Of a stretch of 64,000 nt of DNA, positions 10,525 through 22,169 are shown piece after piece; within the stretch, counting starts at the first letter, position 1, and each line of letters starts with the position of its first letter. This DNA comes from Cyanoderma ruficeps. Lineage: Eukaryota > Chordata > Aves > Passeriformes > Timaliidae. The notes under the pieces are model-generated. The model was not told the DNA's origin. It saw only the letters and a list, made by a program, of their open reading frames with translations, and ran no database searches. The stretch covers positions 1 to 64,000 of the forward strand of contig VZDJ01000099.1 of assembly GCA_008694505.1 (NCBI GenBank), read 5' to 3'. The position numbers and the translations under genes are program-made.

Positions 10525-11760
10525 GCTCCACATCCAAGTGTATCCAGGTGCTCCCCCAGACCCAATGAGATGTGCTCACCAGTCCATGAGACACCCCCAG
10601 GAGCCCACCATAAACCCCTCTCCTCCAGCAACTCCATCCAAATGTGAACTGAGGGAAACCCTCCCCCTAAAACAGCCCCAAGCAGGAGCTGCTCCCCTCC
10701 TCATCACCACTGCTCACACCTGGGGCTGCTCTGTCCCCTCATCATCACACCTGGTGTTATTGTCAGTCTGACTGTGAGGGCAGGAGCAGAAAGGACTAAC
10801 TGCTGATTCCCCGAACACCTCATTGTCTGCACCTGACACACTCAGGCACCAGCCTTTTCTTTCTATGGATAAGGACCACTACTCCTTCAGGTGCCCAAGG
10901 CTGAAACTGGGATTCCACCTCCAAAATTCCATGTGTCTAAGGTTCATAATTCCTAAAAAAATCTCCACTGACCATAAGCCATCACCCATAGTTTTTTTCC
11001 TCTGGAATCATTACTGACTTGCATTTCTGTGAAAGTGTTTGACACATCCATGGAGAGCTCAGGGGTTTTTTTATAGCTTATCCTCACAAGCCCAGGCCAA
11101 ATCCAAACATGCAGAATTACAGGGAAATATGAATACAGTTTATAAATACTCCCCTTCCCTGCAACTCAGTCTTTCACTACACATCCCCAGAGTAGATTTA
11201 CTCCAGCCTTTCTTCTCAACAGCACCTCTTCAGCACAAATCCCACTTCTCACAAACACAATCCAAACAGAAAACTACTAGAGATGCTGGCTTGGAAAGCA
11301 AAATTCTTAGTACATCTGGCTACATGATTAAAATACATACATTTCCATCAATGGTCATCGATAGAAAGGTTTTCAGTGAAGAAAATAGCCGTTTTGGCAG
11401 CACACTTCCATACATCTTCAGAAAAAGCAGAATTAGGACCAGCTCCTAAGACCCCTGTTGAGGAATCCAGCCCACCTTGGGACATCCAATGCAGCACACA
11501 TTGAAAAAGGAGGGGGAAAGCCAAGTTTGGAGTGGAAAAACAGAACACATAAGCATTTAAAAAGCCATTATGCAGCAATAGTGGGAAACAGTGACATTTA
11601 TTCTTTCCTTGCTTTTTGTGATGACATAAATATGAAGTGAAAACACATTAAACACAAGGCAGAGCTAGGATTTAATAGGTCATCATTTTGGCAGTCTGGA
11701 TGACAAATGTCTCTTCCTGCACTAACACCCAGCCCAGTTTAAATCCATGGGTTTTGATAA
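10525..11760. other. Intergenic sequence without recognised feature
   Basis: Starts C-rich and becomes AT-rich after 10800. Short open frames have no recognised family features. Confidence 0.5.
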
Positions 11761-12340
11761 TGTCATAAAAACACATTGTATATGAATCTGGGCATGAGAA
11801 ATTAAAAGTTTACAGGTTGCAGGAGACATTGATAAAGCTGCCGAGAGAGAGCAACAGAGGAATTCCAGCGCCATCTGCAAGTGAAAAGCCGAGCTGGCTT
11901 AGTCATAAGTTTCAGACAGCCGAAACTCCACTCCTGCTCCTGCGGAGCTCCAATCCACATCAGATTGTCTGGAGAAGGGACCCCTCTTTGCAACTGAAAA
12001 CTGTTTCGGGAACTCAATTCTGAATAGAAAGGACTCATGAATGTTAATCTGGCCATCTCCGAGGAAAAGCCTTGCCTGGAGGAGAATAAAGAGTATAAAT
12101 ACTGGACTCTGGGAGTACATGGTGGAGCAGGTGGCACAGAGATCTGGTGCGTGCCGGTCTAGCATCCGACTCCCAATTCCATCGAATTAGAACTATGCTG
12201 TGGCGGGAATTTTTGCTGGTTTCATTGCAATTTGACTATTAGTTGTTGTGCTTTTGTTTTTTTCGTTGCATCTCAGTTTTTATTAATTTGGGAAAAATAA
12301 ACTTTGTTTATTTCTGATTTGGGTCACCTTATTTATAACA
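11761..12340 (+). mobile_element. Solo ERV LTR (580 bp), family with TTTATAACA end
   Basis: Begins TGTCATAAAAAC and ends TTATTTATAACA. Perfect 4-bp target duplication ATAA at 11757-11760 and 12341-12344. TATAAAT at 12094 and AATAAA at 12296 place it on the plus strand. The 3' part shares TTCGTTG and the terminal AT-rich block with the LTR at 15434-16037, so the two are probably one family. Confidence 0.9.
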
Positions 12341-15300
12341 ATAATGACAAAAATAACAAACATTATTAAACAAAAGAAATATAAACCAAACACAGTGCAG
12401 ATAGAATTCTTGCACTGCTAAGGCAGTCCAAAAAAAGCGCCTGAGCAGCTCTGAACTCCTTCTGAAGTAAACCATGATCAAGGAGGGACAATTTGACTTG
12501 CTGGCAATAGAAACAGCTACAGGTTTTGGGAAACATTTCCAAAGCTCAACCACTACCCCTGTGCTGGAACTGGGCCAGTTGTGATTAGGGAAGAACAGAA
12601 AGTTCTGGTGTTCCTTTAATAAAGTCAAGGGTGTAACTGAAACCCCTTTTCGTTATTTGGACACACCTGCTCAGGTGTGGGAGTGCACTCCTACATCCCT
12701 CACCCCCGCTCTGTCATGTCCTGAGCTACCACACTACAGACTGCCAGCAGCAAGATTCATCCCCGAGAACCATCATGCTAAATGTCCTTGGACATTCTAG
12801 CTTCTGTGAGGATATGGCAGGAGCCTCCTGCATTCCATTCCATAGTGCAGCAACAAGACAAAGCCCTCATTCACCCTGTGTCTTCAGAAAATCGTGTACC
12901 GGGTTTAAACAAGCCTCACGTCTGATAGGCACTGTCTGCCCAAAAAGCCCAAGTCTGCATCCAGAGGAAATGAACACCACAAACAGATCAGTGAATGCCA
13001 GATGCAGGGGACACTCCCAGCTTGGACCTGCAATTAACTCAGTAATGGAGAAATGTGAGCCTGAAAGTCTCACAAGAGAGTGCCAAATGTATTAAACACT
13101 GTTTCTAGAAGGTGCCCATGTCATTACTTAAAGGTGTGGCTCAGTTAAGGAGCAATACCAATGAAGCACACAGATGAAAAGCCTGTTTGTTTGGGTTGTT
13201 TTCCTTTAAAAAAACTCAACTATCTAAAACATGGTTTACTAATTCAGCTGAGTTCAGCCCATCACTTTCTGTAAAAAAAGGATCAACTAAGTCTATGCTC
13301 TAAGATACAATAAGCAGTTCAATGTATTAAGGAGGTGGGACACACAGTATCATTTTCCCACTGAACTTCAGCCACAGGAGAAGCTTCTCTCTATCCCAGG
13401 ACCTGCAAGGAATTTGGGCAGGTTAAATGACATCAGAGAACCGCTGTAAATTCACAGACAGAAAGAGAAGATCTACCATTAAAAGACAGGATAAAGGGAG
13501 AGGTTTCAGAAACATCTCTGCACTGTAATTAGTTATTATTTTCAATTCCCCAGTGAGAAGAACAGAACCCTGGAGCAATTAAGGCTGCACAGTCCACAGC
13601 AGTGAGTGCTCAGCACACATCCAGAGAGGCAGTTCCAGCATCTAAAATAAAAAAAAAAGAATAAAAAGTTGATTTATTTTGTTTTAAAGTTACTTGAAGT
13701 TCTTCAAACCAAACCAACCTTTGCTCCTGGTTTTGGCTCACTAATACACACACTAGAAGCCAAGGGTCACACAGGTCCTGCTTGCAGAATTCTTGACCAA
13801 AACCCTTGCCTTTCCTGCCCAGCGCTGAGGGAAATCTGACAGAGGATTAATAAAGAACCTTTGCTGAGAGTAGTCACAATCCCAGGCCTTCATGCTTGGC
13901 AAGATTTTGTAGTGAATGAACCCAAATTCAACTCCTCCATCTAAATCTCTGACAAGTCTCATCAGAAAGATATTGGGCAGTCGCTCAGAGCACAGAATTA
14001 AGACTGCACAAGGAAGAACTGAGCTTTGCCATGAACTGTATGAGTTTGTTTTTCCCCCTCATCACTCTGGGACTGTAGGACCCCTTTGCAACCTAAGCAG
14101 ACCTAAGGTACTGGTTCCAGTAGCAGCTGCAGTTCTGAGCTTCCTGTTCCCTGGATTGCTCATCTAAGCACTCACAGCAATCTCACCGCAGCCCAGAGAC
14201 TCTCTGTCCTCAGAGGGAAGAAAACACAATCTGGTGGGACACAGCTCGGGCATTTTCTCTTCCCCTCTTCTCTTTTCCAGCAGACCAGGCTGCTGGAAAC
14301 GGCATTCCTTACAGGGTTCGTCACAGCAGAGAGAAGAGGAATCTGTGAGGGTACCCACCACCACGGACAGGACCAGGTTACGTTTGGCTGCTCAAACACC
14401 CAAGCTCTTGGCAAGGATGGGACAAATTCAGTGGTCCTCCCTGTCCTGAAAGAGAGGAGAAAAGGGAAGTTAAGTCCACTGGGGAATCAAAGACTCCCGC
14501 ATCTCATCTTTCAGCTCGGATTGTTCACCATGGGGTTTAAGCCATAAAAAAGGAGAGATAGCACCAAATCTAATAGAAAAGTGCCCTTTCCCAGCATTCA
14601 AAGGATGCTAATTTTTCTTCTAGTGTTGTTTCCTCAATTTTTGCAGAACCATTCTCATCCCAGACTCCGCTTGTCAGTTGTTCAATCCTTTGGCGCTGGA
14701 CCTGGACAAAAGAAGAGACACGCCCAGATCACCGGAAGCACAGAGGGAAAGACCTCCAAAACTGGACAAAAAAAATTGACAGGAAACACAGGAAGACAGA
14801 GCCTTTCTTTGCATATCTGCATTTCTTTTCTAAAGACTTCTCTGCAGCTGATGCTCTTTGCACATGGCTTCCTTTAAAGGAATGGATTTGCTGCTAAACA
14901 CATCTCAGGCCCAGATGTGCCCAGGAGAAGGTCAGATGGAGATGAGGAGTCAGACAGGGAATAGCCAGGGAGATGCAGGGCCTGGGAACATCAAGGATGG
15001 AGAAGAGAAGGAGCAAAGATTGTTCTCCTTGTTTAGATCCATCAGTGCTGGGAGCTCAGAAAGCACATGGTACCAGAGGGATCTTGGGCAGAAGCAGGAT
15101 AACTCCAGGATAAAGGGCAAGCTACTCCCACTCCAGTGCTGTCCCAGGGAAGGAGAGGAATTTTTTCCTTTCCCCTTTCCAGTCGGATGCAAGTGCCACC
15201 CCCAGCAGAGGCAGGAAAACTGCCTTGCGATCCAGTACAAAATCTGCCTGGCAAGCCCAGGGTGCCAGGAGCCAGCAGCCATTTCTCTTGGATTTCCTGC

Positions 15301-15433
15301 TCACAGGCATTTGAAGCTTGCTTTGCCTCACAGGCAATTTTCTGCCAAGGGCATTCCCATCTCTTCTGGATCCTGAACAAAGGCTTGGAAAGCTGACTTC
15401 CTTGAGAGAACTGCTTCCTATATTGATCAGTCT
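12341..15433. other. Intergenic sequence, one possible old LTR fragment, no recognised gene
   Basis: The stretch at about 12628-12690 (TGTAACTGAAACCCCTTTTC and onward) resembles 3830-3900 within the ERV remnant, with a shared GGTGTGGG and CTCCTACA-like end, suggesting a common LTR family. The rest shows no conserved frame, RNA gene or bounded repeat. Confidence 0.4.
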
Positions 15434-16037
15434 TGTTATAAGACTGCATTAATTCATGCTGGAAATAAAAATGTAGTAAGAAATAAAACAAGGTATAAGG
15501 GCATCCCTGAGAGACTGGAAACGTACAAAGAAAACAAAAGGGAATTCTGGGAAGGCTGGAGACACCCAAAGAAAGATAAAGCAGATAGAAAAGAAATCAT
15601 CAAATAAAAAGGAATCATGGCGTCCTCGGAGATGAGCCATCAGGAGGTCCTAACGACCAAGAATAAGCTTGATGGGATCAGTGATGGCTTCTCGGAAATC
15701 TCATCTGTTCATCAGCATGTCCCCGGAAAACTATTCACCAGAATCAGAATCCCAAAAGGAGACAGATGAATACTAATACATGGACTATTGGACAAAGAAA
15801 ATCCAGCCTCAGGGAAACTAAAAAATACAAAACTGGACTTTTTGTGGTGGACTTTGTGAACGGAGGGGGGGCAGATGTGATAGAGGCCTGTCCCACGTTC
15901 ACCCAGTGTCGATACCCAGAATCGAACTGACCCCTTTTCATGGCTGTAATTTTTGTTTGCTTTTTTTCATATTCGTTGTCACGCGAGAAATAAATTTTAT
16001 TTTTTTATTTTTAAATTTGGCTGATTCATTTATAACA
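15434..16037 (+). mobile_element. Solo ERV LTR (604 bp), same family as 11761-12340
   Basis: Begins TGTTATAAGACTG and ends GATTCATTTATAACA. Perfect 4-bp target duplication GTCT at 15430-15433 and 16038-16041. AATAAA at 15989 shows plus orientation. Its size, its ends and a shared TTCGTTG block before the polyadenylation signal link it to the LTR at 11761. Confidence 0.9.
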
Positions 16038-17248
16038 GTCTTAACTTAGAGTTTCCTTTGGCACCAGAATCAGGGGATGAATCCAATTTGGCCTCCAAGG
16101 GCTACAAGATTCCAGTTAGCCAATCCTCAGTTCCCTCAGGATTAGCTTGTTGAACTTTTTCAGGGTTAATTTAGCAAACTTAAGGGTTTGGCAATGTCAG
16201 GATCAAAACAACAAGAAACCTGTGAAAAAGAAACTTAACTAAAGCTGGCTAAAAGCGGTCCCTGCTGATGACTTATTACAACAACTCATTCAAAAGGAGG
16301 CAGAATTGATGCAATTCTCTGCCCACCGAGGACACAGCAACCAGCAGGGACCTTTCTCCTGCTCTCCAGCATAGGCATCCCCCCTCCAGATACAGGGAAC
16401 TGCAGCCACTCAGGGAACACTGACTTAGTCCTGGGCTGGAAACAGGAGAGGCACAAGGAGTATTCTGAACTTGTTCCGACCTCAATGCTGTCCAAATCTG
16501 CGGGTGTTCGGGGCTGCTTACTGGCTAGCTCACTCACTGAGTCTGCATTCAGGGGTACAACTTTGTACCTTTTAGTCTCTTGGGTCTGAACCTCAGGCAG
16601 AAGTGTGGCAAACGGCATGGAAGAAAGGAGGACTCCCACATGGGTAGCAACCAGGTTTCATTTCACCCAGAGGACTCCCCAGGTATGAAGTGAGTTCTTG
16701 CCCTTGGGTTTTGGCTTAAGTACTGGGGGCGTAGACAGATCAGGGGACAATTAACAGAATAATCTATACATAAAAGAGGGAGGGGGAACTCGAGAACTTG
16801 CCAAATCACTGTGCAGTTCCACCAGAATTTTCCAGGCTTCTGGGCAGTATGCAGAGTGATTGGCAGGACCCATCACCTGGGAAAGGCCAAGGGGGTTTGA
16901 GAATGGGGGTATAGGGACAAACCACTATGAAACGAGTAACATAAACATGCAGGACTTGGGTAAATCTCAAATGCACCGCAACACAGACCTGGGAGAAAGC
17001 ACTTCCCCCTGCTCCTGGAATTTTCTTCCCTGTCCCTTCCAGCTTTGGAAGGCTTCTGTGGGAGCCAGGATTATTGGTGTGGTTCAGAAGCTACACACGC
17101 CTAAAGCATTCCCTCAGGGGCGTGGAGCTTCCCTTATGCCTTTCATTTCTTTATCTCAAATAGTCTCCCCAATGGTCAGCAGTCTAGAAAGAAAAAAAGG
17201 GAAAAAAAGGAAGACCAAGTCACTCTGACATTAAGGAGGGTTGCTTAG
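16038..17248. other. Intergenic sequence without recognised gene
   Basis: A polypurine stretch (AAAAGAGGGAGGGGGAA) at about 16771-16787 resembles a retroviral polypurine tract but no LTR start is placed after it. No conserved frame. Confidence 0.4.
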
Positions 17249-17855
17249 TGTCGCGGTGTCCCTCACGGAGCAGTGTCTCTGTCCACACGGGCTAGCCTGA
17301 CACTGCAGACATGCAGGAGACACTCCTCTGGATCTTGTGAACCAGAGGGGCAGCTAAGGGAACCTTCCCTTTGTCACGGGAAAGGCCTACCACAACAGGG
17401 AACGAAGGAGTCCAACTCAGCTGGAGGGCAAAGTCCAAAGACCTTTATTCAGTCCCAGACAGAGGTGTGAGCCTCAGGGGAGCAGCTCCAGCTGAGCAAT
17501 GAGACAGGGGAGACAGCAACTTATAAACAGGGGAAGTACAGAAGGAGGGATCAAACCTCTATCCAATAGAGAGAAAAGTAGGAGTGAACGAGGGTTAGAG
17601 GGACTGTCAGGGAAACCAATGAGAACACCAAGGGAGGAATTTCCTCTATTCTTGGCCTATCACTCCATGCCCTTCCCCGAACTTTCCAGAAGCCAGGGGG
17701 AGCAACCAAGTGACAGACAGGACTCGGAGGAGGAGGCTGGGAAGGATATAAGATGATTGACAGTAAAGAGGGGCAGGGATAAACCTGGGACATAACACTT
17801 TTCAAGAAACAAAGGGACAAAGGGGCAAACCATTATTACAAAACACAATACAACA
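17249..17855 (-). mobile_element. Probable ERV LTR of a second family
   Basis: On the minus strand it reads from TGTTGTATTGTG to CCGCGACA. It carries CCAAT boxes, TTTATAAG near 17520 and AATAAAGG near 17440, in LTR order. Flanks GCTTAG and TCTTAT agree at four of six bases, which could be an eroded 6-bp duplication. An alternative outer end is 17870 (TCCCAACACA). Confidence 0.6.
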
Positions 17856-18152
17856 TCTTATCCCAACACACTTCCAGGCAAAAAACCATTTCTGCCACTT
17901 TAACAAATCCACTTGATGTTGTCTCAACCTGATAGTAACTATTTAAATACTGTATCAAGAATCATAAGGACGGGAGGCTTGGAATTCTCAGAAACTGCTG
18001 GAAACGGCTCAGCTTGGCTACATCAAGCACCTTCCCACTCAGGGAACCAAGCACTCCCAGCCTGAAACAGCACCATTTGCTGCAAATCTCATAGAAACTG
18101 CATATGGCTGCAAATACTAGAGCTGCTTTCACAGACAACACGAGGCTGATGC
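17856..18152. other. Short intergenic stretch, nothing recognised
   Basis: No frame, motif or repeat found. Confidence 0.4.
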
Positions 18153-18796
18153 TGTTATGAATAAAATTGGTGTAAGTTCACGGTCCCTGTTTATATACTT
18201 AACTGTTCTGTAGTTGTTTTGCTTCTAACCCCCAATTCAACCCCGAGTTAATGTAAGAAAGAGTTTTTACCTGTTTTATCTGTTGTATCCCTTTGCCTTT
18301 AATTACTGTAATCACTCATTCCCTCTTAACCTGTCGGGTAATTCAGCTGCTGCTCCCTAGAACAGACTTCCGCATTACCCATAAGGACTTGTGCCTGTGC
18401 GCATTTTAAAATCGTACTGCAGCCAGAGAATAAAACAGCCCTGGACAATGAACCACTCCAAAAGGACATCAAGGAGACCACAACATGGAAGCAGTAAGGG
18501 CTAAGGAGGCTAGAGGTATTGGCTTCAGCACAACGAGCAAGTTGCCACGACCTGAATAGCACCCAAGCAGGAAGACCATCCCTACACTACTGAGGCAAAG
18601 ATAGGTATTTGGATGATCCTTGCGAGGACAGAGACTCCAGTCCTGCCTGTGACGACAGGCCTGTGTGATCCTGCTCCTGAACGTCGACCATTAGGAGCGG
18701 TGGCGGCGGTGCGCACCCTGAGCCCCCACCTCTAGGCTACCTTCTTAACATAGACTTAAAAAGGGAGCAGAAGGTCTCCTGGCACTTTTTATTACA
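18153..18796. mobile_element. Possible old LTR with TGTTATGAATAAAA / TTTTTATTACA ends
   Basis: The ends form an inverted repeat like those of the bounded LTRs, and the length (644 bp) is similar. No target duplication is visible, and the right part is CpG-bearing and runs into the CpG-rich block. Orientation is unclear. Confidence 0.3.
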
Positions 18797-19460
18797 CTGT
18801 GAGTTGCTCTTTCAACAGCAGCTCCTGGGGACTTGAACAGCACCCCCCGCTTCCAACTGGCTCAGCCCAGACTCCATGCAGCACTCATCCAGAGCTGCGG
18901 GGAGCTGAAATTCTACCTGGTAAACCCTGCTCGGCAAACCGTGTCCCCCGCACCTCTCACCTCCTGGCAGAGAGCAGCTGCCTCCTCCTACTGGGTGCTG
19001 CCGGCTGCGGGCAGCTGCCGCCCTGTGGGCAGGAGGATGGCTCAGGCAGCTCCGCCGACTGTTCTTCCTTGATGATCTTGTGTTTTCCTCCATTTTCCCA
19101 AGCCAGAGGGGAGCGGTGAGGGGAGAAGGGGGGAGGAACGGCGGGAGAAGGGGAGGCAGAAGCACGGGACGGCACAGCACGGCACGGTGTGGGGTCCTCT
19201 CGTAGGAGGGAAGAAGCACAGTGCAGTGCGAGCGGTATTGAAGCATCGCCACCACTGCCTGTCAGTGCCTGCCCGCCTCCCGCCAGGCCCCGGTACCACT
19301 GAGCCCACAGCCCGTGTCTGCACAGCTGGAAACAGCCGTGGAAAATCGCGCTGGGACGGCGTCGGCATCGGATTCCCGTGCAGGCAGCCGACTAGACGGT
19401 ACCGGACCCTTGCTGTCTCGCCCTTTTTTGTCCCTACCCGAGGCGCATGCATGCGCTACC

Positions 19461-19590
19461 GCCATCTTTGGAAGGTCAAACAAGTAGCGTGCTGGGCCAG
19501 CATCTTGAATGCGACATCACGTTACTTCCGCCCTTTTCCGTCGCCATCTTGGGTACTGGCCGAAGTCACTTTCGGTAGAGGTGCCATCTT
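19461..19590 (-). promoter_or_regulatory. Four spaced YY1-type sites (AAGATGGC on the minus strand)
   Basis: GCCATCTT or a one-base variant begins at 19461, 19499, 19543 and 19583, so spacing is 38, 44 and 40 bp. All four point the same way. Further copies stand at 19818 and, weaker, at 19882. An ACTTCCGCCC ETS-type site lies between the second and third. Confidence 0.6.
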
Positions 19591-20265
19591 TGTTGTCGCA
19601 CCCTTAAGGCCCCCCATGCTACTCACAAAGGTGTCTGTCTAGTCAACTGCCTGAACCTGGCCCCGATGCCGACCCCGCACTTTCGGCGCGACTTTCCGCT
19701 GCCTTTCCCAGCGCGAGGACATGGGCAGTGGGGTCAGCGGCGCTGGAGTCAGGTGGCAGCCACGCAAGCGGCGGCAGGCAGCGACGCTGACGTATCTGCC
19801 GAGGGCCTGCTACGGCTGCCATCTTGAGTGTGGCCGGAGCCTGACCCGGCTTCTGCATGGTCCGGGAATGTGGTCGCTTCCGCCACCTTGAGAGGGGCAC
19901 CCGAAGGGGAAGCTCTGTTCTGACTCCGCTCGCCCACCCGCTGCTCCCGGCGTGCTGCGACCGCGCCCCCACCACCCACCGGCCCCACCGGGCCGCCCCC
20001 TCTGCTGTCATCCTTCTCAGTCACTGCCCCGCACGGCGGCCACTCCACACAGGGCCGTACCACCCCGCTCAAGCCCGGCCGTGTCCCTTTGCACTCGTAA
20101 TTCTCTTTCACTCCTCTATTTACAGACACCAGCCCGCTTGCCGCTCGCTCCCACTCCTCACCTCCACACTCAGCAGCCACGGAGCCCGCCGCCGCTGTCC
20201 CGCGTCACCCAGCAGCGAGGAGGGAGGGTGCTGGCTCGAGAGACAGTGGCAGTACCGACCTCTGA

Positions 20266-20279
20266 CCACAAGGCGGCAG
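20266..20279 (+). promoter_or_regulatory. CTCF-like site
   Basis: CCACAAGGCGGCAG matches 12 of 14 positions of the commonly used CTCF core CCASYAGRKGGCAG. It lies at the edge of the CpG-rich block. Motif match only. Confidence 0.35.
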
Positions 20280-20340
20280 TACTGTCACCGAGCTCAACCC
20301 GCGGCTGCGACGCACTTTGGGCACAGCCAGAAAACGGAGG

Positions 20341-22169
20341 CAGAAGTTGCCAGAGAACCTATTTCCTTCTCCCCCAGCATCTGTTCTTATGGTTTCAGGG
20401 CACTTGATTGGTTCATTCCTAGATTAAAATGTTATGCCATGATTTTCAAAACTACTAGCCATCTCTAGCCATCTCTAGCCAGGGTTTCCTAGTTTCTTGT
20501 ATACAATAGAGTAGATACAGAGGGCTTATTTCAAAATTAATTTAGAGATAAAGTACTATTCTTTGCCAATACCTATAAAAATGAAAAAGTTGAGAAGGTT
20601 TTAGTATTCCACACCCACCCCTCCCTGTGAATTTTCTGGCAGCTTTGGGTCCCTCTGGTGGAGGGCACCCTGCATGATCCCCCACTCATTCCCCACTCAC
20701 CTGCTCCTCCCCTGCAGCGTGGCTCTCTCTTAGGGGCGTTAGGATGCCTCAAATTACATCAGAGCCCCTGAGTCTCCATCCACTCCCCCTCAACCTTTTT
20801 TCCTCACTCCCAAAGGCGGCACAGAAGGAGTTAAACTGCCCTGGACAGCAGCGTGGTGCTTTATTCAAGCCCTTTCCACATGTACATCCCCCCAAAAAGG
20901 GACTATGCAGCAACAAGCAAGGGGGGCAGTCCCCAGAGGGGTTTAAGTTCCTCCCCAGCTCCACTGTCACAGGCAAGAGGCAAGAAAGAGGGAGTGACAG
21001 CAGAGACGACACAGGAAGAAAAGGAAGAACGGGGTGCAGGATGAAATTGAAAAAAAACCCAAACCTGGCATGTGCAGCATGACAGAGAGGGATTAAGAAA
21101 GAACAGGGACAGTGAATGGCACAGAAGGATCCAGTGAGAAACAATGGCACATGGGAGCACCACAGAGCCACCAAGAATAAAAGAGGAACACGAGTGAGGC
21201 ATGGAGAAGGATGGAGAAAAAGAAAGTGTGCCAAACACACAGTGAAGACAGAGGAATACAAAGATGTAAACAAGGACAGAGAGAGGCAATGACCATGGCA
21301 CATGCCGGTGGGGGGACGGCAGGCAAGGCCCAACACAGGGATGGGCAAAGGACTGGGCAGCAGATGCAGACAGGTACAGGCAAAATGACAGTGAGAGGGA
21401 GATAGAAATATAGTCATGGCGCCGAACAAAGGAAAGAAAAGAGGCAAACAGAAGGAAAGATAAGGATGTGGGCAAGGAGGGAGGGAGACAAAAAGTAGGA
21501 CAGAACAGGGCAAAGGATTGAGCAGCATTTATTAAATAAATATTGAGTATTTATTTCTTAAAAGAAAACAAGAACAAGAGAGAGTGAAGTAGTGAAAGGG
21601 AATGGGAGGGGGAGCACACAGGACAAAGGAATACAAAGACTCACTGGACAGAGAGAAGAAAAAGGGATGATAGTTGGATATAAGGCTGAAAGAAAATCAG
21701 GATCAAACCCCAGAACTCATTAGTGAGTGTGGCTGACGCATGTGTCAAAAAAACACCAGCTTAAACAGAACAGGTTACTGTCACGGCTTGGCCTGGACTC
21801 ATTAATTAACATCTGTCTCCTGGCAGGGCCATGAAGTCCCTGATAAAACCTGAGATGAAAGTTGAATGGATGATGTGCTCCAGCTTTGGTGCTGCTCAGC
21901 CTTAACCCCAGCCTGTGCCACCAGTGAACACCCTGTTCTCCTTTCTCAGGGAAAATTCACGTTTATCTGTTCTCTTCCCCTCAGTGTGCTCAGAATGAAT
22001 GTAATGAGAGGCTGAGAAATGTTTTGCATAACACAATGAATAAAATGGTCTAATTTTCAGAAGACAATTGAGAACAGACAGCAAAACTGCCTCGAGGGTA
22101 CAGAAGTTTCTTAAGAACTCTCCTGGAACAGGGAAGGAAGAGAAACCAAACAGACTTGCAGTGCAAGAC
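20341..22169. other. Intergenic sequence between CpG-rich block and RIN2 3' end
   Basis: Contains a small duplication (CCATCTCTAG twice near 20458-20477), and from about 20980 to 21700 a purine-rich plus strand whose complement is open for 259 codons by composition. No conserved gene recognised. Confidence 0.5.

Larger units (their letters stand above)
18690..20340. promoter_or_regulatory. CpG-rich promoter-like block (CpG island)
   Basis: The sequence changes from AT-rich to dense in C, G and CpG, most strongly at 19120-20340. It carries GCCATCTT (YY1-type) sites, ACTTCCG and GCTTCCG (ETS-type) sites, an overlapping GCATGC pair at 19444-19453 that resembles an NRF1 site, and no TATA box. 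Such a mix is known from housekeeping promoters in vertebrates. I found no coding exon that starts here on either strand; the open frames are high-GC by-products without family features. The position, about 2.5 kb beyond the RIN2 stop codon, would suit the promoter of the next gene (NAA20 in human) or of a noncoding RNA. Confidence 0.7.

Noticed and set aside
14858..15569. Frames of 172 and 175 codons on opposite strands
   Set aside because: Overlapping, without domain features, and the right end runs into a solo LTR.
16286..16639. 117-codon minus-strand frame, checked as a possible gag or pol piece
   Set aside because: No motif of any retroviral protein and no similarity to the nearby ERV remnants that I can recognise.
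18153..18796. LTR boundaries treated as a firm solo LTR
   Set aside because: The ends look right but no target duplication exists (ATGC against CTGT), so it is kept only as a low-confidence feature.
19643..20468. Open frames of 120-200 codons on both strands of the CpG-rich block
   Set aside because: High GC lowers stop frequency. The translations are R/P/A-rich with no recognised family, and overlap each other on opposite strands.
20749..21528. 259-codon minus-strand open frame
   Set aside because: It is the complement of a purine-rich stretch, composed of runs of L, S, P, C and H with no domain or splice context. Purine-rich strands give long antisense frames by composition.
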